This document shows positions 22,820-34,221 of a stretch of DNA of 64,000 nucleotides, piece by piece. Below the pieces are notes generated by a model, which did no database searches, was not told where the DNA came from, and saw only the letters and a list, made by a program, of their open reading frames with translations. The position numbers were made by a program, and so were the translations under genes. Each line of letters starts with the position of its first letter. Within the stretch, counting starts at the first letter, position 1. Source of the stretch: Limnanthes douglasii subsp. nivea (Eukaryota; Streptophyta; Magnoliopsida; Brassicales; Limnanthaceae); assembly GCA_036936605.1 (NCBI GenBank), contig JAUPFV010000003.1, positions 150,568,997 to 150,632,996 of the forward strand. The letters are read 5' to 3'.

Positions 22820-24637
22820 GAAGAAAGTTACAGTCAGAAATCGAGAAACCCTAAAACAAGTTTGGCGAAGGTCTGGTTCTTTCCGAACAAACTCCTACCA
22901 CTGTAGAATTCCTGTCGTTCGAATCCATCGGCGAACTCCATCTTCATCTTCTCTTTTCAACCCAGAACCACCATTGTCGGTGAACGTCGTCAGTTGGAAC
23001 TACCATTAAGGTATGTCGACAGTTTTTACTTATTATGTTAATGAAAAGTTATCGACTGGTTGTTCGATAACTTCGTCAGTAACCTGTTTTGATCTGTCTG
23101 TCTCTAACGAGTAAGTATTGGCTATACATTCGTCGGCCGGTTAACGGGAAAGTTTTCCAAAGAAGTTACATAGTTGTGTGTGGTTTATTTTTATGTTGTT
23201 TGCAAGGGATAATAAATTTGGAATTAGTTGTTGGTTTGTTTAGGATAGGCGTAACATGTAGTTTCAGGCGTGGTCTCATGCGTGGTTTGGTTTTGTGTTT
23301 TCCTGTACGTGCATGCTTGTTTGGAATTGAAACGTGGGTAGTGCAACATGTTTATAGATTATCTTGTGTCTTCTTCAGTGTTTTAATGCGTTTGTAGTGT
23401 TATGGTGTATAGTAGTTTTAGTATGTGTAGCGCGTGTCGTTGGGTCTGTAATGGAATGTGTATTGGGTTTATATGTTGCGTGCGTTGGGGTATGTATGCA
23501 ATGTGTTTTGTTCTCTGTGTCTCGTTTGTCCTTGTGTGCACATGTCGCGTGTATATGTGTCCTTGGAGTGTATCTCGCGTTGTATGTTTTCTGTATCGCG
23601 CGTTGTATCCGTTTAATGATTTATGGTGTGTAGTAGGGTGTGTATCTCGCCCAGAGACCCGTTATATCTAGCGTTATGTGGTAAAGTGCAGGGATTATGG
23701 CAGGATATCTCGCCTATATCGCGTAAGGTTGTAAATGTATCTCGCGGCTTTGGTGAGGTGCCAAATAATTACTAGCTTATGAAATTTGTGATGTAACTCG
23801 CGTAAGGACGAAGCCGTACATCGCGTATAGGGTTTATAATAAGTTTTACAATGCGATATGTATTAAAAAAATCTAACATGAGTGTTCTTTTGTGCGTACA
23901 GGTTCTGCTATGGGCAAATGTACTTTTTACAGGTCTGGTTTGGTCAGCATATTAAATTTGTTGCAGAAAAACATAGTTGCTGAGGAGCATATCGAGGCTA
24001 CGAAGAACACGTCATTCTATACGTTGTTGAAAACTTCCTTCATGCTACGGAACGAAGATCTGCCAAAGAAGAAGTTTATCAAAGTTATAGAAGAGAGTGT
24101 AGAGAGATATTATGTAAAGAAAGGGTGTTTTAGAATAGGTTCAAAGAGGGTTAAACTGACCACCAGCGATGTTAAAGCCATCTTCGGTCTTAAACACGGA
24201 ACGGAGGAAATGCCGATGAACAAAACAGGAGTATTCACTGGAAGATTTGTCGATGGTGCAGAGAACCAGTCTCCACTGATGCAGAAATATTTCTTGCGGC
24301 CAAGGGTGAGGAAAAGTGGACCGTCAAACCAAAAGGTTGTTTCAAATGCGATGATCAAGGTAAAAATAACAGATTATGAAATGTAAGTTGTTTGAGAATA
24401 TCCAGTTAACTAACGACTATCTGTTTTGTTACGGGAAACAATATAAATAGTAGTAAATGATGGGGGGAGGAATCAGTAACTGACGTTGCCAAGCTTTTGA
24501 TACTCTTCATTTGCTCTACCCTGTTATACTCTGTATTTGGAGATATCATGGGTTGGACAATGGTCTTGTACGTAGAAGACATGCTCAAAATTAATGACTA
24601 TGGTCTTCTAGAACAACAGGTCTTTCACATTCGTTAG
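22820..24637 (+). CDS. DUF1985 / plant-mobile-domain-like protein gene
   Basis: A leader exon ends at 23010 (AAG/GTATG). An intron (23011-23901) precedes coding exons 23910-24359 and 24470-24637, about 205 residues. Seen: CFRIGSKRVKLTTSDVKAIFGL and DVAKLLILFICSTLLY, then LYVEDMLKINDY. The pattern (a beta-rich 'V..ifGL' segment, then a hydrophobic helix, then 'yveDm..lndy') resembles DUF1985 or mobile-domain proteins carried by plant MULEs, often with a Ulp1 protease. No Ulp1 domain is present. The acceptor before 24470 is purine-rich, and the end could instead splice at 24619/24620. The leader start is an estimate. Both coding exons are open, unlike the neighbouring transposase. The biochemical role is unknown. 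Confidence 0.55.
23431..23826. repeat. CGCG motif cluster 1 (leader intron of the DUF1985-like gene)
   Basis: Repeated words such as TATCTCGCG, TATCGCGCG, TATATCGCGTAAGG, AACTCGCGTAAGG and ACATCGCG occur about every 20-60 bases in an otherwise GT-rich intron. They resemble dispersed subterminal transposase-binding repeats. Confidence 0.55.
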
Positions 24638-26933
24638 AGGATGAACTTTCACCAAAGTCGGTTATTGCATGTATGCTAAACGAATAGGTGGGCCTATAAT
24701 TACTTACAGTGTATAATGGTTCTATCAACGTCATAGGATCTTCGTTAACAGATCTTATTGTAGGCAATGAGCGAGGACATAGAAAACACTCTTGCTGTCA
24801 TGAACCACATGAACACTTAAAATCAAGGATGTTGAAATCCATAACTGGTTCAGAATAAACTTCGAATGAACTTGCAGAAGACTTAGATACCACCCAGGTT
24901 CGACCGATTAAAACATTCTCCTTAAACTGCTTCTCATATTCGGGGCATAACTAACTGTTCCAGCTTAGCCATTCTGAATAACGTCTAGAAATCTGAGTCA
25001 TTATCATCACTCTAATCTTGTCTATCATTTCAACAATTGTTAGATTGCAAAAAAATTTAATCTGATTGTTAAAGGATTCAGCGGCAGATGATGTCATTGC
25101 CCCGTAACGTTTCCCAACGACGAATGGCTGGGCGTACTTTTCGGGAGGTAGATTCTCGACGAAAGCCATAATCTTTTTACCAACTCTACTTAAAAACTTT
25201 GAAAGTCTATGATTAAAAAGTTCAACTGTGGGAGCATAAGCACAACTTTTGAATAGCTTTAACATCTTTTTCTTTAACTTTCGGTTAGTGCAATCAAGAG
25301 TTATCCTCAAATATTTAGGGAGATGATATATACAGTAAGCATGAAAATAGTCTTGATAAACAACAGAAACAACATTAATAATACCAGAGTGTCTGTCGGA
25401 AATAAAAGTGATTTGACGGTTTAACAAATGAGGTTTAAGACATTCCATAAACCACATCCAGTTATCGGAATCTTCACCACCGAAAATACCAAAATCAATT
25501 GGGAAAATACCTGCAATATGCAAATAGGTTAAGGGAGTCCAAAATATAAGGCTATATGAATCCATTAAGGCGCGATTGCTTTTGATATCATGACCTATCT
25601 CGCGATGTGGTACTTATAGCATAAGCAATATCGCGTGATTGGGAGCTGTGAACTAAGAAACATCGCGTGATTGCTAGGGATAGACTAGGCAACATCGTGT
25701 GATTCTTATACATTTGGTATATTACAACTCGCGTACGAGATTGGTTAAGAATCACGTTGGTAAGAATCGCATGCGTTTGTCATATTAACTCGCATCTTGA
25801 GTAACATTTACCTAAAAGCTAAAATGAAATGAAGGTTTAAAACTCACCGTTATTGCCATCCTTTGCCACTACAGACAGCAATACACCACCATGATTGCCG
25901 TTTAAATGGGTACCGTCCACATACAACAATAGTCGACATGATTGAAAACCTTGAATGCATGATCCAAAGGCCACAAAGAACCTCTTGAAGACATTCCCAA
26001 AACAAACCTCCAAATGGAAATCAGTAGTAATATCTCGACTTTTTAATCTTCTAAAGTAAGCATTGAGCAAGCCAAACGAAGTATTACTAGCTCAAAAAAC
26101 ATCCATTCTCATCTTTTTAAAACATTCCATGATAGACGGTAGGAAATATTTAAACCATAGTCTTGTTTGATAGAAGACTGAATACTTTTTGTTGTTAAAG
26201 AATGACTTGTCCTAATTAATTCATGTATTTCATCCACGATTAAATCAGACGTCAAATACCTACTTTTTTTCTTAGAAAATATCGGGCTACATGTATCGGT
26301 GTTTACAAATCGTTTGATCATTATTAAACCAGTGGTAGAATATATTGATGCATAGAGTCTCCATTTACAACCTGATTTTTTGTTAACACAGTAAGTAGTG
26401 ATCTCAGTATATGTATTATGCATATACTTGAAATAAAAACCAAGCTCTAAAGCATATCGACATAACGATAACCTTACACCTGAGGCACCATCAGCAAATG
26501 TTTGACCAACTCGTGTAATAGCATCAACCCAACCCCTATTAGCAAGTATTTTTTTATGTTACGAACATATTAAACCATTACTATTCTCTCCGCTTAATAA
26601 ATGATCATCACATGGTTCTACAAAGCTTACGGTAGGCTGTTTACGAATGTCATCCACATCTTTTTCAACTACTCGTTGTTCTATAAAGAAGCAAACGCTT
26701 TTCAGACGCTCCACATCGAGATAAACAACTAAACACATGAAATCAGTCTCGTTATTAAACAAACAGTTTTTTTGATTACCACAGGAGTAGGTAATAATGT
26801 AACAACCCCTGACCACATCATCCCATCTACCTTCAATATATTGCTGAAGAGTTTCAAAGTTTTCAAACTCGCTCAAAGGAACGATTGAAGTCTGCTTCAA
26901 ATATTTGAAAATACAAACTTTTGACTTAGACAT
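24591..26933 (-). pseudogene. MULE (Mutator-like) transposase, several nonsense codons
   Basis: In order on the minus strand: an N-terminal region from 26933; a MuDR-type DNA-binding domain (about 26110-26520, VGQTFADGASGVRLSLCRYA, SGCKWRLYAS); the MULE DDE domain (about 25200-26070) with LLYVDGTHLNG, an FPIDFGIFGGED segment and FISDRHSGI; and a SWIM-like zinc site (KCSCGS, then C..C) near 24780-24810. Intron 25511-25847 (GT-AG) joins DGNN to FPIDF in frame. Breaks: a stop after LICS near 26560, a frameshift/stop near 26060-26110, TAG at 24951-24953 and TGA at 24798-24800 where Trp is expected. The last SWIM ligand, normally His, is Arg. The frame ends at 24591, overlapping the tail of the plus-strand gene. 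Confidence 0.88.
25571..25796. repeat. CGCG motif cluster 2 (transposase intron)
   Basis: GGCGCGATTG, TATCTCGCGATG, AATATCGCGTGATTGG, AACATCGCGTGATTGC, AACATCGTGTGATT and AACTCGCGTACG lie inside the spliced intron of the MULE transposase. The core ATCGCGTGATT occurs at least twice with a third decayed copy. Confidence 0.6.
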
Positions 26934-26987
26934 CTAGTCCTCTGCAATGACAAACAAAATTAATCTAGGTGAGAAAGATGTTAGAAA

Positions 26988-27178
26988 TCGCATCACACGT
27001 AGCGTGAGATTTAAATTAGTTGTTTATGCGACTCGCGTTAGTCATAAACGCAAGTAAATTGCGTTTATTTGACAGCAGTTGGGTGCAAACATAAATCGCT
27101 TCACATAAAATAGAAAAAGAAAAAACGTTTCACACGTCGCGCGAGATGAGGAAACCTATGAAACGACGAATCACGTAA
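26988..27178. repeat. CGCG motif cluster 3 (leader of the transposase)
   Basis: ATCGCATCACACG, TGCGACTCGCG, ACACGTCGCGCGAGATG and AATCACG lie just upstream of the transposase start at 26933. They match the word type of clusters 1 and 2, often in the other orientation. Confidence 0.5.
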
Positions 27179-28561
27179 GACAAAATAAAGAGTACATCAC
27201 ATTTATTATTCAAGCGTAACATACAAACGTGGATTACTGAGATCATCTTCAACTCAAAGACATGTAAGAACAAAACGTCATTATAGTACAAACGAACCTG
27301 ATTTCAGCTATACCATGACAAAACTTAAAAAAACTTGTTTTATTACAGACAAAAACTTAGAAAACTTTAATATAAACAAAATAAAGTTGGAAACTTTAAA
27401 AAAACTAACAAAACCTAGCTTAAACAGACCTTTATATGATAAAAGCATCTACTCGTCGACAAATGTTTTTTACAAAACCCAGCTGCTAAGAACAAAATCA
27501 GATAAAAGCTTTGAATGTTGAAGAAAAGCAAAACCCAGGTATAAAAACTCCTTAAACAGGTCTATAAACAAGCTTTGAAAACATTGTCAACAATCAAAAC
27601 AACAATATATATAATATTACCTGTAAATGGTTTCGGGAAGAACCAGTTTCAACAATAATGAGGTATTCTAAATGGTTTCTTCAGAAGGTATAGGTTGATG
27701 ACAACTTTTAAAAATAGCAGGGTAGGTTTTACTATTAAGAATTCAAAATTTGAATTTCGGTTGGAAAATAGACTGAGCCAAATGTTGAGGGTACTAAAGG
27801 AATGAAAATATAAGCTGGGTATTAAAAAGGAATTAGTTTGGTGAGATGGGTGTTTAGTATGCACAAAAAAATAGTTGGGGTACTAGATGATAATAAGTTT
27901 GGTGAGAAGATATTTAATGTGACATTTCCCTATATTAAATTGAGTTTTAAAACGAGATCACGTCAAATCTGTTTTTTATAATAAGATTCTAAAATTTGAA
28001 AAGACTATTTTATTTTTATGGGTTTATATGTGAAAAGCAAAATGGCTTTTTTAAAATATTAAAAAAAATCAAATTTTCGGATCTCATTATAAGAAAAATG
28101 GGTCTCAATTTAGTTGGGTCGATTGTAAAATGGATCTCAATTTAGTCGTATTCATTTTTTTGGGACCTTATACTGCTGATTTTTTATTAGACCTCTCACC
28201 AAGATGTATAAAGAGATTAATAGACCTTTCACCTGTTTTTCCTGTTTTTTCTCTAAATTTTTGAAAACCTCTCAAGCAACCGACAATCAAAATACTTTTT
28301 ATTTCGAATCTAACCTCACCAAAATATAAATATATGTCATACAACCTTAGTTGTCTTTTATTTTTCCATTTAATTTTCTATATCTTGGTAGATATTTAGG
28401 TTAGAATTTCTATTTTTTTAAAAAATGATTTTGATATGGTTTGATTTGTTGTTTTGATAGCCTAGTTTTGTACGTGGGTTGTTTTGCGTTTGATTTTGAA
28501 CACAATGGTGCATGAATATGTGTAATTGGGTTTCATGCTTATGGGTTGCTCCGATACAGCT

Positions 28562-28618
28562 CTCGTCGCAAGACATATGCGACCAAGCCTCATGAATTCG
28601 CACATGTCTTGCGACAAG
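28562..28618. repeat. 20-bp inverted repeat (hairpin)
   Basis: Arms 28562-28581 and 28599-28618 pair with two mismatches (core GTCGCAAGACAT/ATGTCTTGCGAC) around a 17-base loop. An outer pair, GGTTGCTC/GAGCAACC, flanks it. Otherwise 27931-29530 shows no gene. Confidence 0.7.
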
Positions 28619-29533
28619 AAATAATGTCTTTCGCAAACCTTCATGCAACAGAGCAACCAAGGTCTCTATTTTTATTTTTTTAATTTAAAATATGAGTGGA
28701 TAATATATAAAAAAACGAAAAAATGGAAACAAATAATTATATTTAATCTTAAGAAATAATTAAATGAGTTTAAAGACTATTTTTGTAATAAAAACAACTA
28801 TTAAGATAGAAACGATACCCCAAAATGTGGGTTTACAAAGAACAAGGCCCAATAGAAGGCTCAAAGATAATACATAAGAGATTTTTTTACAATTCAAAAA
28901 GTAATCCCACCTTTAACCTGCAAAAATATGAGACCCAGGGTAGGGAAATAATCTGAAAATTAGAAGACTTTGAACAATTGATCAGTGATTTCAGCTACAA
29001 TCCGAAGAAAAACGATGAAGATATTAAGAAACAAAGATTCTTTCGACGACTAGTGGAAAGAAAAACATGAGTAAATAAATCATTGCAAAGAAAATAACTA
29101 CAATGGAGCTCCTCGACGACGTGAGTTAAAATCAAACGCGGCGAGTCACGAAACTTGGGGAAACGAGGGAAGAGCTTCTAATTGGAGAAGCAGAGAGATA
29201 CAAGCTTTGAGAAAAGTAAGATCAGATTTCATCAAAGAAGTTAAGCTCGAATGAAGCGGCGATTAAGAATAATCAAGGACTTGAAATCTCTAAAAGAGTG
29301 CGGAAACCTACAAAAAAAACTTAAAAACACAAATGTTAGACAAAGAAGTGTCAAAAGAAATCTTATTGTGCCAAAGCATGGAGGACGAGTGAGGTAAGTA
29401 GAAAAATTTATTAGTTGTTTCTAACATAATCTACGCCAATACTTTCAAAAAAGATGATGGCATTCAGTTGATTATGAACGTTGTGTTTATTAATAGTTAT
29501 TTTCATTTTGCACTTGAGTGTCCATTTGGCTAG

Positions 29534-30375
29534 TCAGTCGGTATTATTGTTTTGGACACGAGAAATATGCTTGATAATCATAGTTGGGCTAATAAGAGCT
29601 CTACAACATTTAAGAATAACCTCACGAGGCCAACGGTTTTCACCTAAGGAGAGACGATTTACTAGGATTTGAGAGTCAAACTCAATGTCTACATAAACTA
29701 ATCCATTTTCCTTATAGATTAGGATGTCGCCAAGAAGGGTGTGAGCTTCCGCTATCATTTAGGTAAGGTTCCCATAAACATCACCCTAGCCTATGATAAT
29801 GTTACCTTTAGAGTCTCTGATTAAGATTACCCCGTTAGATTCACCATTGTCAAGTGAAAATTCATCAGTATTGATCTTTACTCAATGAGTTTTATGAGAA
29901 AACCATAATAGGTAAAAAAAACTTTGTATGGCCTCTAAGGTGGTTTAAGCAAGCCCAATTTTGAAGAGACATATCTTGTGTGAGTCCAGTGGTTATGCTT
30001 CAGGAGAGAGGCTTGATCCAAAGCAGAGATGATCTGATTTACATAGTTGATTGAGGAAGAAAAAGAATAAAATAAACCTTTGACCTTAAAGCTGTTTATA
30101 GTTTGCCAAAATACCCAGCATATGATATGAGGTAATATAGAGCTAATATGGGTATCTTTTCCTGAATTTCAGAAACAGCTTCTAAGCATATGAATACGAG
30201 TCATGAATCTACTGATTTTAATATTGAGAGTGTAAGAGAAATATGACCAAATTGTCCAAAAGTAGTTGTACTCAACAAATATGTGCTTTGCAGATTCAAT
30301 GTTCTTGTATAATTTGCATTTAGAATCCATGTAGAAATGTTTTATTTGCATAATTTTGTCAATGGGGAGCAAGTT
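29534..30375 (-). pseudogene. LINE remnant: RT zinc-binding and RNase H domains
   Basis: At 30169-30372 a decayed zf-RVT domain reads LPIDKIMQIKHFYMDSKCK, NIESAKHIFVE and FWTIWSYF; expected Cys residues are replaced by Tyr. At 29534-29758 a type I RNase H-like domain reads AEAHTLLGD, VDIEFDSQILVNRLS and IKHISRVQNNNTD. This order is the C-terminal end of plant L1-type LINE ORF2. Frames between are broken and no RT palm domain is found upstream. Confidence 0.75.
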
Positions 30376-30999
30376 ATTGATTAATCTCCAAGTTAAAATG
30401 AGTTAAAATACTAAGTAACACTAAGAGTAAATATTGATAACAAATACCCAATAATTCTTATCGACTCTAATAATTATCCAATAATTTTGAAAAAGAATAA
30501 TTATTCCTATATTTTTTAACTTATTAAATATTAAAATTAAGTAAAATTTCAAAAGTAAATTTTATATTAGGGTTTAGTACTATTTAAGACCTAAACACCA
30601 TAGTATTATTTATTTACTACCCATATTTTCATGTATTTTTTCATAAAGACCTATTTCACTCAAATATTTAACATTTAAGACTCACTAATATCCTAAATAT
30701 CCTTAGTTATATAAAAGTCTATCTATTTTCTAACTCAAGTTTTTTCCTCTTTTTATTTCTCTCTATTTTACGTGAGGTTACAATACAATAACAATAACAG
30801 GTTCGATTCTTTGTTTTCGTATGATTTTGATTGTGTTTTTATTTGATTTCGAAGTTTGATTTTGGATTTCTGTTTAGGTAAGTTAATTTGGTTGTTTAGT
30901 TGACTCGATTTTTTAATTTTTTTGTTTTTGAAATATGTTACTAGATTTATGTTTTCTTCATGTTTGTTGGAATTCATCTGATATTTCTTTGATTTTCCG
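30376..30999. other. AT-rich interval, no gene recognised
   Basis: A TATATAAAAG word near 30709 is followed by a Ct-rich leader-like stretch. It could be a relic promoter of the element D antisense ORF, but no matching MFTAR start was found. Confidence 0.3.
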
Positions 31000-32880
31000 G
31001 AGTACGTCAATATCCGTTTCCCGATCCTAGAGGAAACACCATTATCGGTAGGATATGAAATTAACACTATTTTTCGATGTGTTGAACTGGCAGATCTGGT
31101 TTCCACTGGACCCATAAATAGTAAGGTATTTTGAGTTGGTCGAGCTTTCTCCTACCCAAGCCAGCTCGAACGCCTATGTCACGTTGATGTCATGTACAAT
31201 GACGTCGCGCTTGTCGGGAATAAGAATGCCAATAGGAAAGTTTGTTGCAATTACTAACATATCTAAATTACTGAATCTGTCAACGACATAAAAATAGTGA
31301 ATGATTTGCTTGAGGCTGATAAAGCTTGGAAACACCGATTTATGTTTATTGGCGGGGCATGAGAGGATGGCCGACCTCACTCCAAGAGTAATCTGACGCA
31401 TCTCACCTTTAACTGTGTTCGTGATGGTATGTATGTTTGAGTGAATGGGCTTGAGAGAACTGAAAAAAGAGTTTCACCGATGCTTTCTCCCCGTAAATCT
31501 AATCAATAGCCAATTTTGGCGCTGTTCGGAGGACGACTTGACCATGGAGAAAATGAAGCTTGTGATCCTATCGACTTAGTCACAAGGTTGCAGGCTCCAA
31601 TGCTAAGCTCATGCTTCCCAAATGTGAAAAGGCGCCGAAACACCGACCCAAGAAAGAAAACTCACCAGACCTTGAGGTAACCGAGGCGGATGTTGGACCT
31701 ACTAATCCATAAACAACGGTTGTGACCACCGACGCTGCTGAAAACATGGGTGCCATTGCGGGCGGAGGTGAAGAAAAGAATGAGCCTCAGGGGGAGAAAA
31801 GTAAAACGACAATGTTCGAAGAAAATGGAGTAAAAGAAACGCAAGTGACTAAGAAGAAGAAATCCAAAGTTGTCATTGTCCCTCCATCCGACCCCCTGGA
31901 AGCGAAAAAACACAATTCCAACCTTATTCGAGCAATACGTCGGGTCGGCTCCTCAGGGATGGAAACATTGTTACCAGATGTGGGGTCGACAAAAAACAAG
32001 AAAGACTTCGTAGAAGAAAGGTACACTCGCTACAAATGATGTGAGGCCATATAACTCGAGGAGGATCTTAGTACATAAGGCATAGAAAAAACGATCGACA
32101 ATCTCATTGTTAAAGATTCACAATCCTCTGACCCTTCAAGACTCCCCAACAACCTACCGTCCCCTGAAATCAAATTGGCACCCGCAAAAATTGACGTAAT
32201 GCACTCGGAAAATGTTATAGTGCTAGACAATCCATTGCTTATGCTTCTCAGTCCCCAAGATGATAGTCCAGCCGATGAGGACTTATTAGATGATTCATCC
32301 TCTACTAGGTTCTTTCAACGAAGACGATCAGATATTTTTGTATGCTCTTTATATCACATGATGGCCCCTTGAGATATAAAAAGAGAAGAAGGCAAATAAG
32401 CTAGCAATTAAATTATTCGAGGTCCATCACCGAATATAGAAGCTAGAGGGTGAACTCAAATGATAATATGTTTGTGTAAGAGAGCGGAAGTTAGATACTT
32501 GGGGACGGGTTAATCGTTCTACTGCGTGGGCTAAATCAGTTGAGCACAAGCTTAAAAAATAGAAAGGAAATGGAAAAAATCGAGAGTCAAATACGAAAAA
32601 GGATAAATATCTTGCTTGTTGGAATAAATACGGTCGAAAACCACGCGACGAGTCTATTTGGGAGTTGGTCGCTTTTAGAGTTTGGGCCCAATATCATTGT
32701 ACCAAATATCATAGAGATCTCCGTGTCCAATTGGAAAATGAAAAAAAACAGTGAACAATACGTTTTCCACGAATTTCCTAAAGACCATGGATACTCAAGT
32801 AGCCGACACAAAAGCCACGCTGATTATGGAGCTTCATGAGAAGTTTCCCGACCTTGAACTTGGGTTTTTTGGCTAGAAGC
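31000..32880 (+). pseudogene. Antisense ORF of element D
   Basis: VNIRFPILEETPL matches the VKIRIPIDPETPI segment of aORF A. SPTQASSNAYVTLMSC, RLSGIRMPIGKFVAITN and VNDLLEADKAWKHRFMFIGGA match the rest of the same domain. Further on a charged Lys/Glu-rich stretch (31722-32039) and a coiled-coil-like part follow, ending with ELHEKFPDLELGFF, equal to the LLFHEKFPKRTLG segment of A. Many stops and shifts are present. Confidence 0.75.
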
Positions 32881-33271
32881 TCCATAAGAATGACTGTCCC
32901 CAAAGAGTTGTTTGTGAAGACAATTTTTAAGAAATGGAAGAAGAGGAAGACAATGCATCATTGGTGTAATCATCAGATGAGTCATCAAACAGTAGTTTAT
33001 TGGGAAATGAGTAGTAGATTTTGGATTATTGGTTGTGGTGTCCATGTTATTTTGTGGTGTGTCTTCAACCTATAAGGTCTCAAATTTTGTATTTTCGACC
33101 CGCTAGGGTTGTGTAATTTTGTATCTCTGTCAATTCACTTTGCCCTTATATGACCTGTTTTGATAAAAAAATTATAAGTTTTTAACCTCTTAATCGAAAA
33201 TTATCAGTTTCCGATATGAAGAATAAAATTAGTTAAAAATTTGACTTGTTGACCAACCGACGTCCCTCAAG

Positions 33272-33500
33272 TCCAAATTTAAAAATGATATGTAGATTGA
33301 CCGTTGTTGAAAGACCTCTCGGGTCGAAACTTAAAAATGATATGTTGATCAACTAAAGTTGAAGGATCCCTAAGATCTAAACTTAAAAATGATATGTTGA
33401 TCAACCGAAGTTGAAAGTTCCATAAGGTCCAAACTTAAAAATAATATGTTGATCAACAAAAATTAAAAGATCCCTCAAGACCAAACTTATTGACCAAGTA
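33272..33500. repeat. 52-bp tandem repeat, about 4.4 copies
   Basis: TCCAAACTTAAAAATGATAT-type units start at 33272, 33324, 33376, 33428 and 33480, exactly 52 bases apart, with scattered substitutions. The array lies in the spacer between the D integrase tail and the D antisense ORF, where A has its 44-bp duplication. Confidence 0.85.
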
Positions 33501-33671
33501 ATTGTTTACATCAGAAGCTACAAATGTTATAAAAGGTATAATTTTATATTAACATATTGGTTTCTTCATACACCTTATTAAAACCTTTATGCACCACCAT
33601 GGTTGGAAAGAGTGTGCCACCGATTAACACTACTTACAAAAAGATAAAAATAAAAGGACAAACATTCAAAA

Positions 33672-33784
33672 TTATTTTAAATACAATTTGATATGCTCAA
33701 TGTTCCATGGGTTCCGAAGAGCTCTGTTTTCTTTATCCCTCAACCGATACATGCTCGGTTTTACTCTCTCATTTACCTGGTATA
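33672..33784 (-). pseudogene. Integrase tail of element D, left of the B insertion
   Basis: On the minus strand VNERVKPSMYRLRDKEN is followed by NPWNIEHIKLYLK and a stop at 33672-33674. It matches the IKPGTYWLEDKDG..HPWNIEHLRMYLE end of element A. It begins right at the element B LTR. Confidence 0.85.
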
Positions 33785-34162
33785 TGATGAGTCCAGTTTT
33801 TCTCACCACTCACTGTAGAAACCGGACAGGGGAAATTCGGACAAAAACCACCCACTGAACCATCCGAACAGGACTAAAGTATTACAAAAACTAATAACTT
33901 TATGACTAAGCTAATTACCAACCTGCTTAATAAACTAATGGGTCTTTGAATTCGACCCGGTTTTATGAGTTTGACCCGAAAACCCATGAGGCCCATAATT
34001 AAGAGTATAAATACCCAACCACTTTCATTAATAAGGGTAACGAGCATTTAATACAACCAGGCAGCTTAAATCTCTCACTACAAACCACTTAAACATTAAA
34101 TACCCTTGAAACATCATAAAATACCTGACCAAACTACCCTTAGACCAAAATAATCCACACCA
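33785..34162 (+). repeat. 5' LTR of element B (378 bp)
   Basis: It starts TGATGAGTCC and ends CCACACCA. TATAAAT is at 34006-34012. It pairs with 43699-44074 over the whole length. Confidence 0.92.
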
Positions 34163-34165
34163 AAA

Positions 34166-34181
34166 TAGCGACCACAGTGGG
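34166..34181 (+). other. Primer binding site of element B (mutated)
   Basis: TAGCGACCACAGTGGG follows the LTR after three bases. Element C has TGGCGACCACAGTGGGA at the same place. The first TGG, complement of a tRNA CCA end, is TAG here. The tRNA was not identified. Confidence 0.6.
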
Positions 34182-34221
34182 AGGAGAAGGTGTCTGAATC
34201 AAGCATTCGAAACCATCAAGA

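Larger units (their letters stand above)
22742..27930. mobile_element. Mutator-like element with two convergent genes (ends tentative)
   Basis: A MULE transposase (minus) and a DUF1985/plant-mobile-domain-like gene (plus) run towards each other and overlap by about 47 nt at their ends. This is the arrangement of mudrA and mudrB in maize MuDR. On the minus strand the right edge reads GGGAAATGTCACATTAAATA, typical of MULE ends. The left edge GGAGCAGTTACTTTTTATTA is only loosely similar. No clean 9-bp target duplication was seen, so the limits are approximate. CGCG motif clusters occur in the leaders and introns of both genes. 27179-27930 holds no recognisable gene. Confidence 0.5.

Noticed and set aside
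23089..23671. Three plus-strand frames of 89-102 codons
   Set aside because: They lie in the leader intron of the DUF1985-like gene, are GT-rich, Cys/Val-biased and match no family.
27315..27521. Plus-strand Lys/Asn-rich frame
   Set aside because: AT-rich low-complexity translation in the leader region of the MULE, with no domain.
28418..28660. Minus-strand frames of 64-80 codons
   Set aside because: They run through the inverted repeat and have no recognisable domain.
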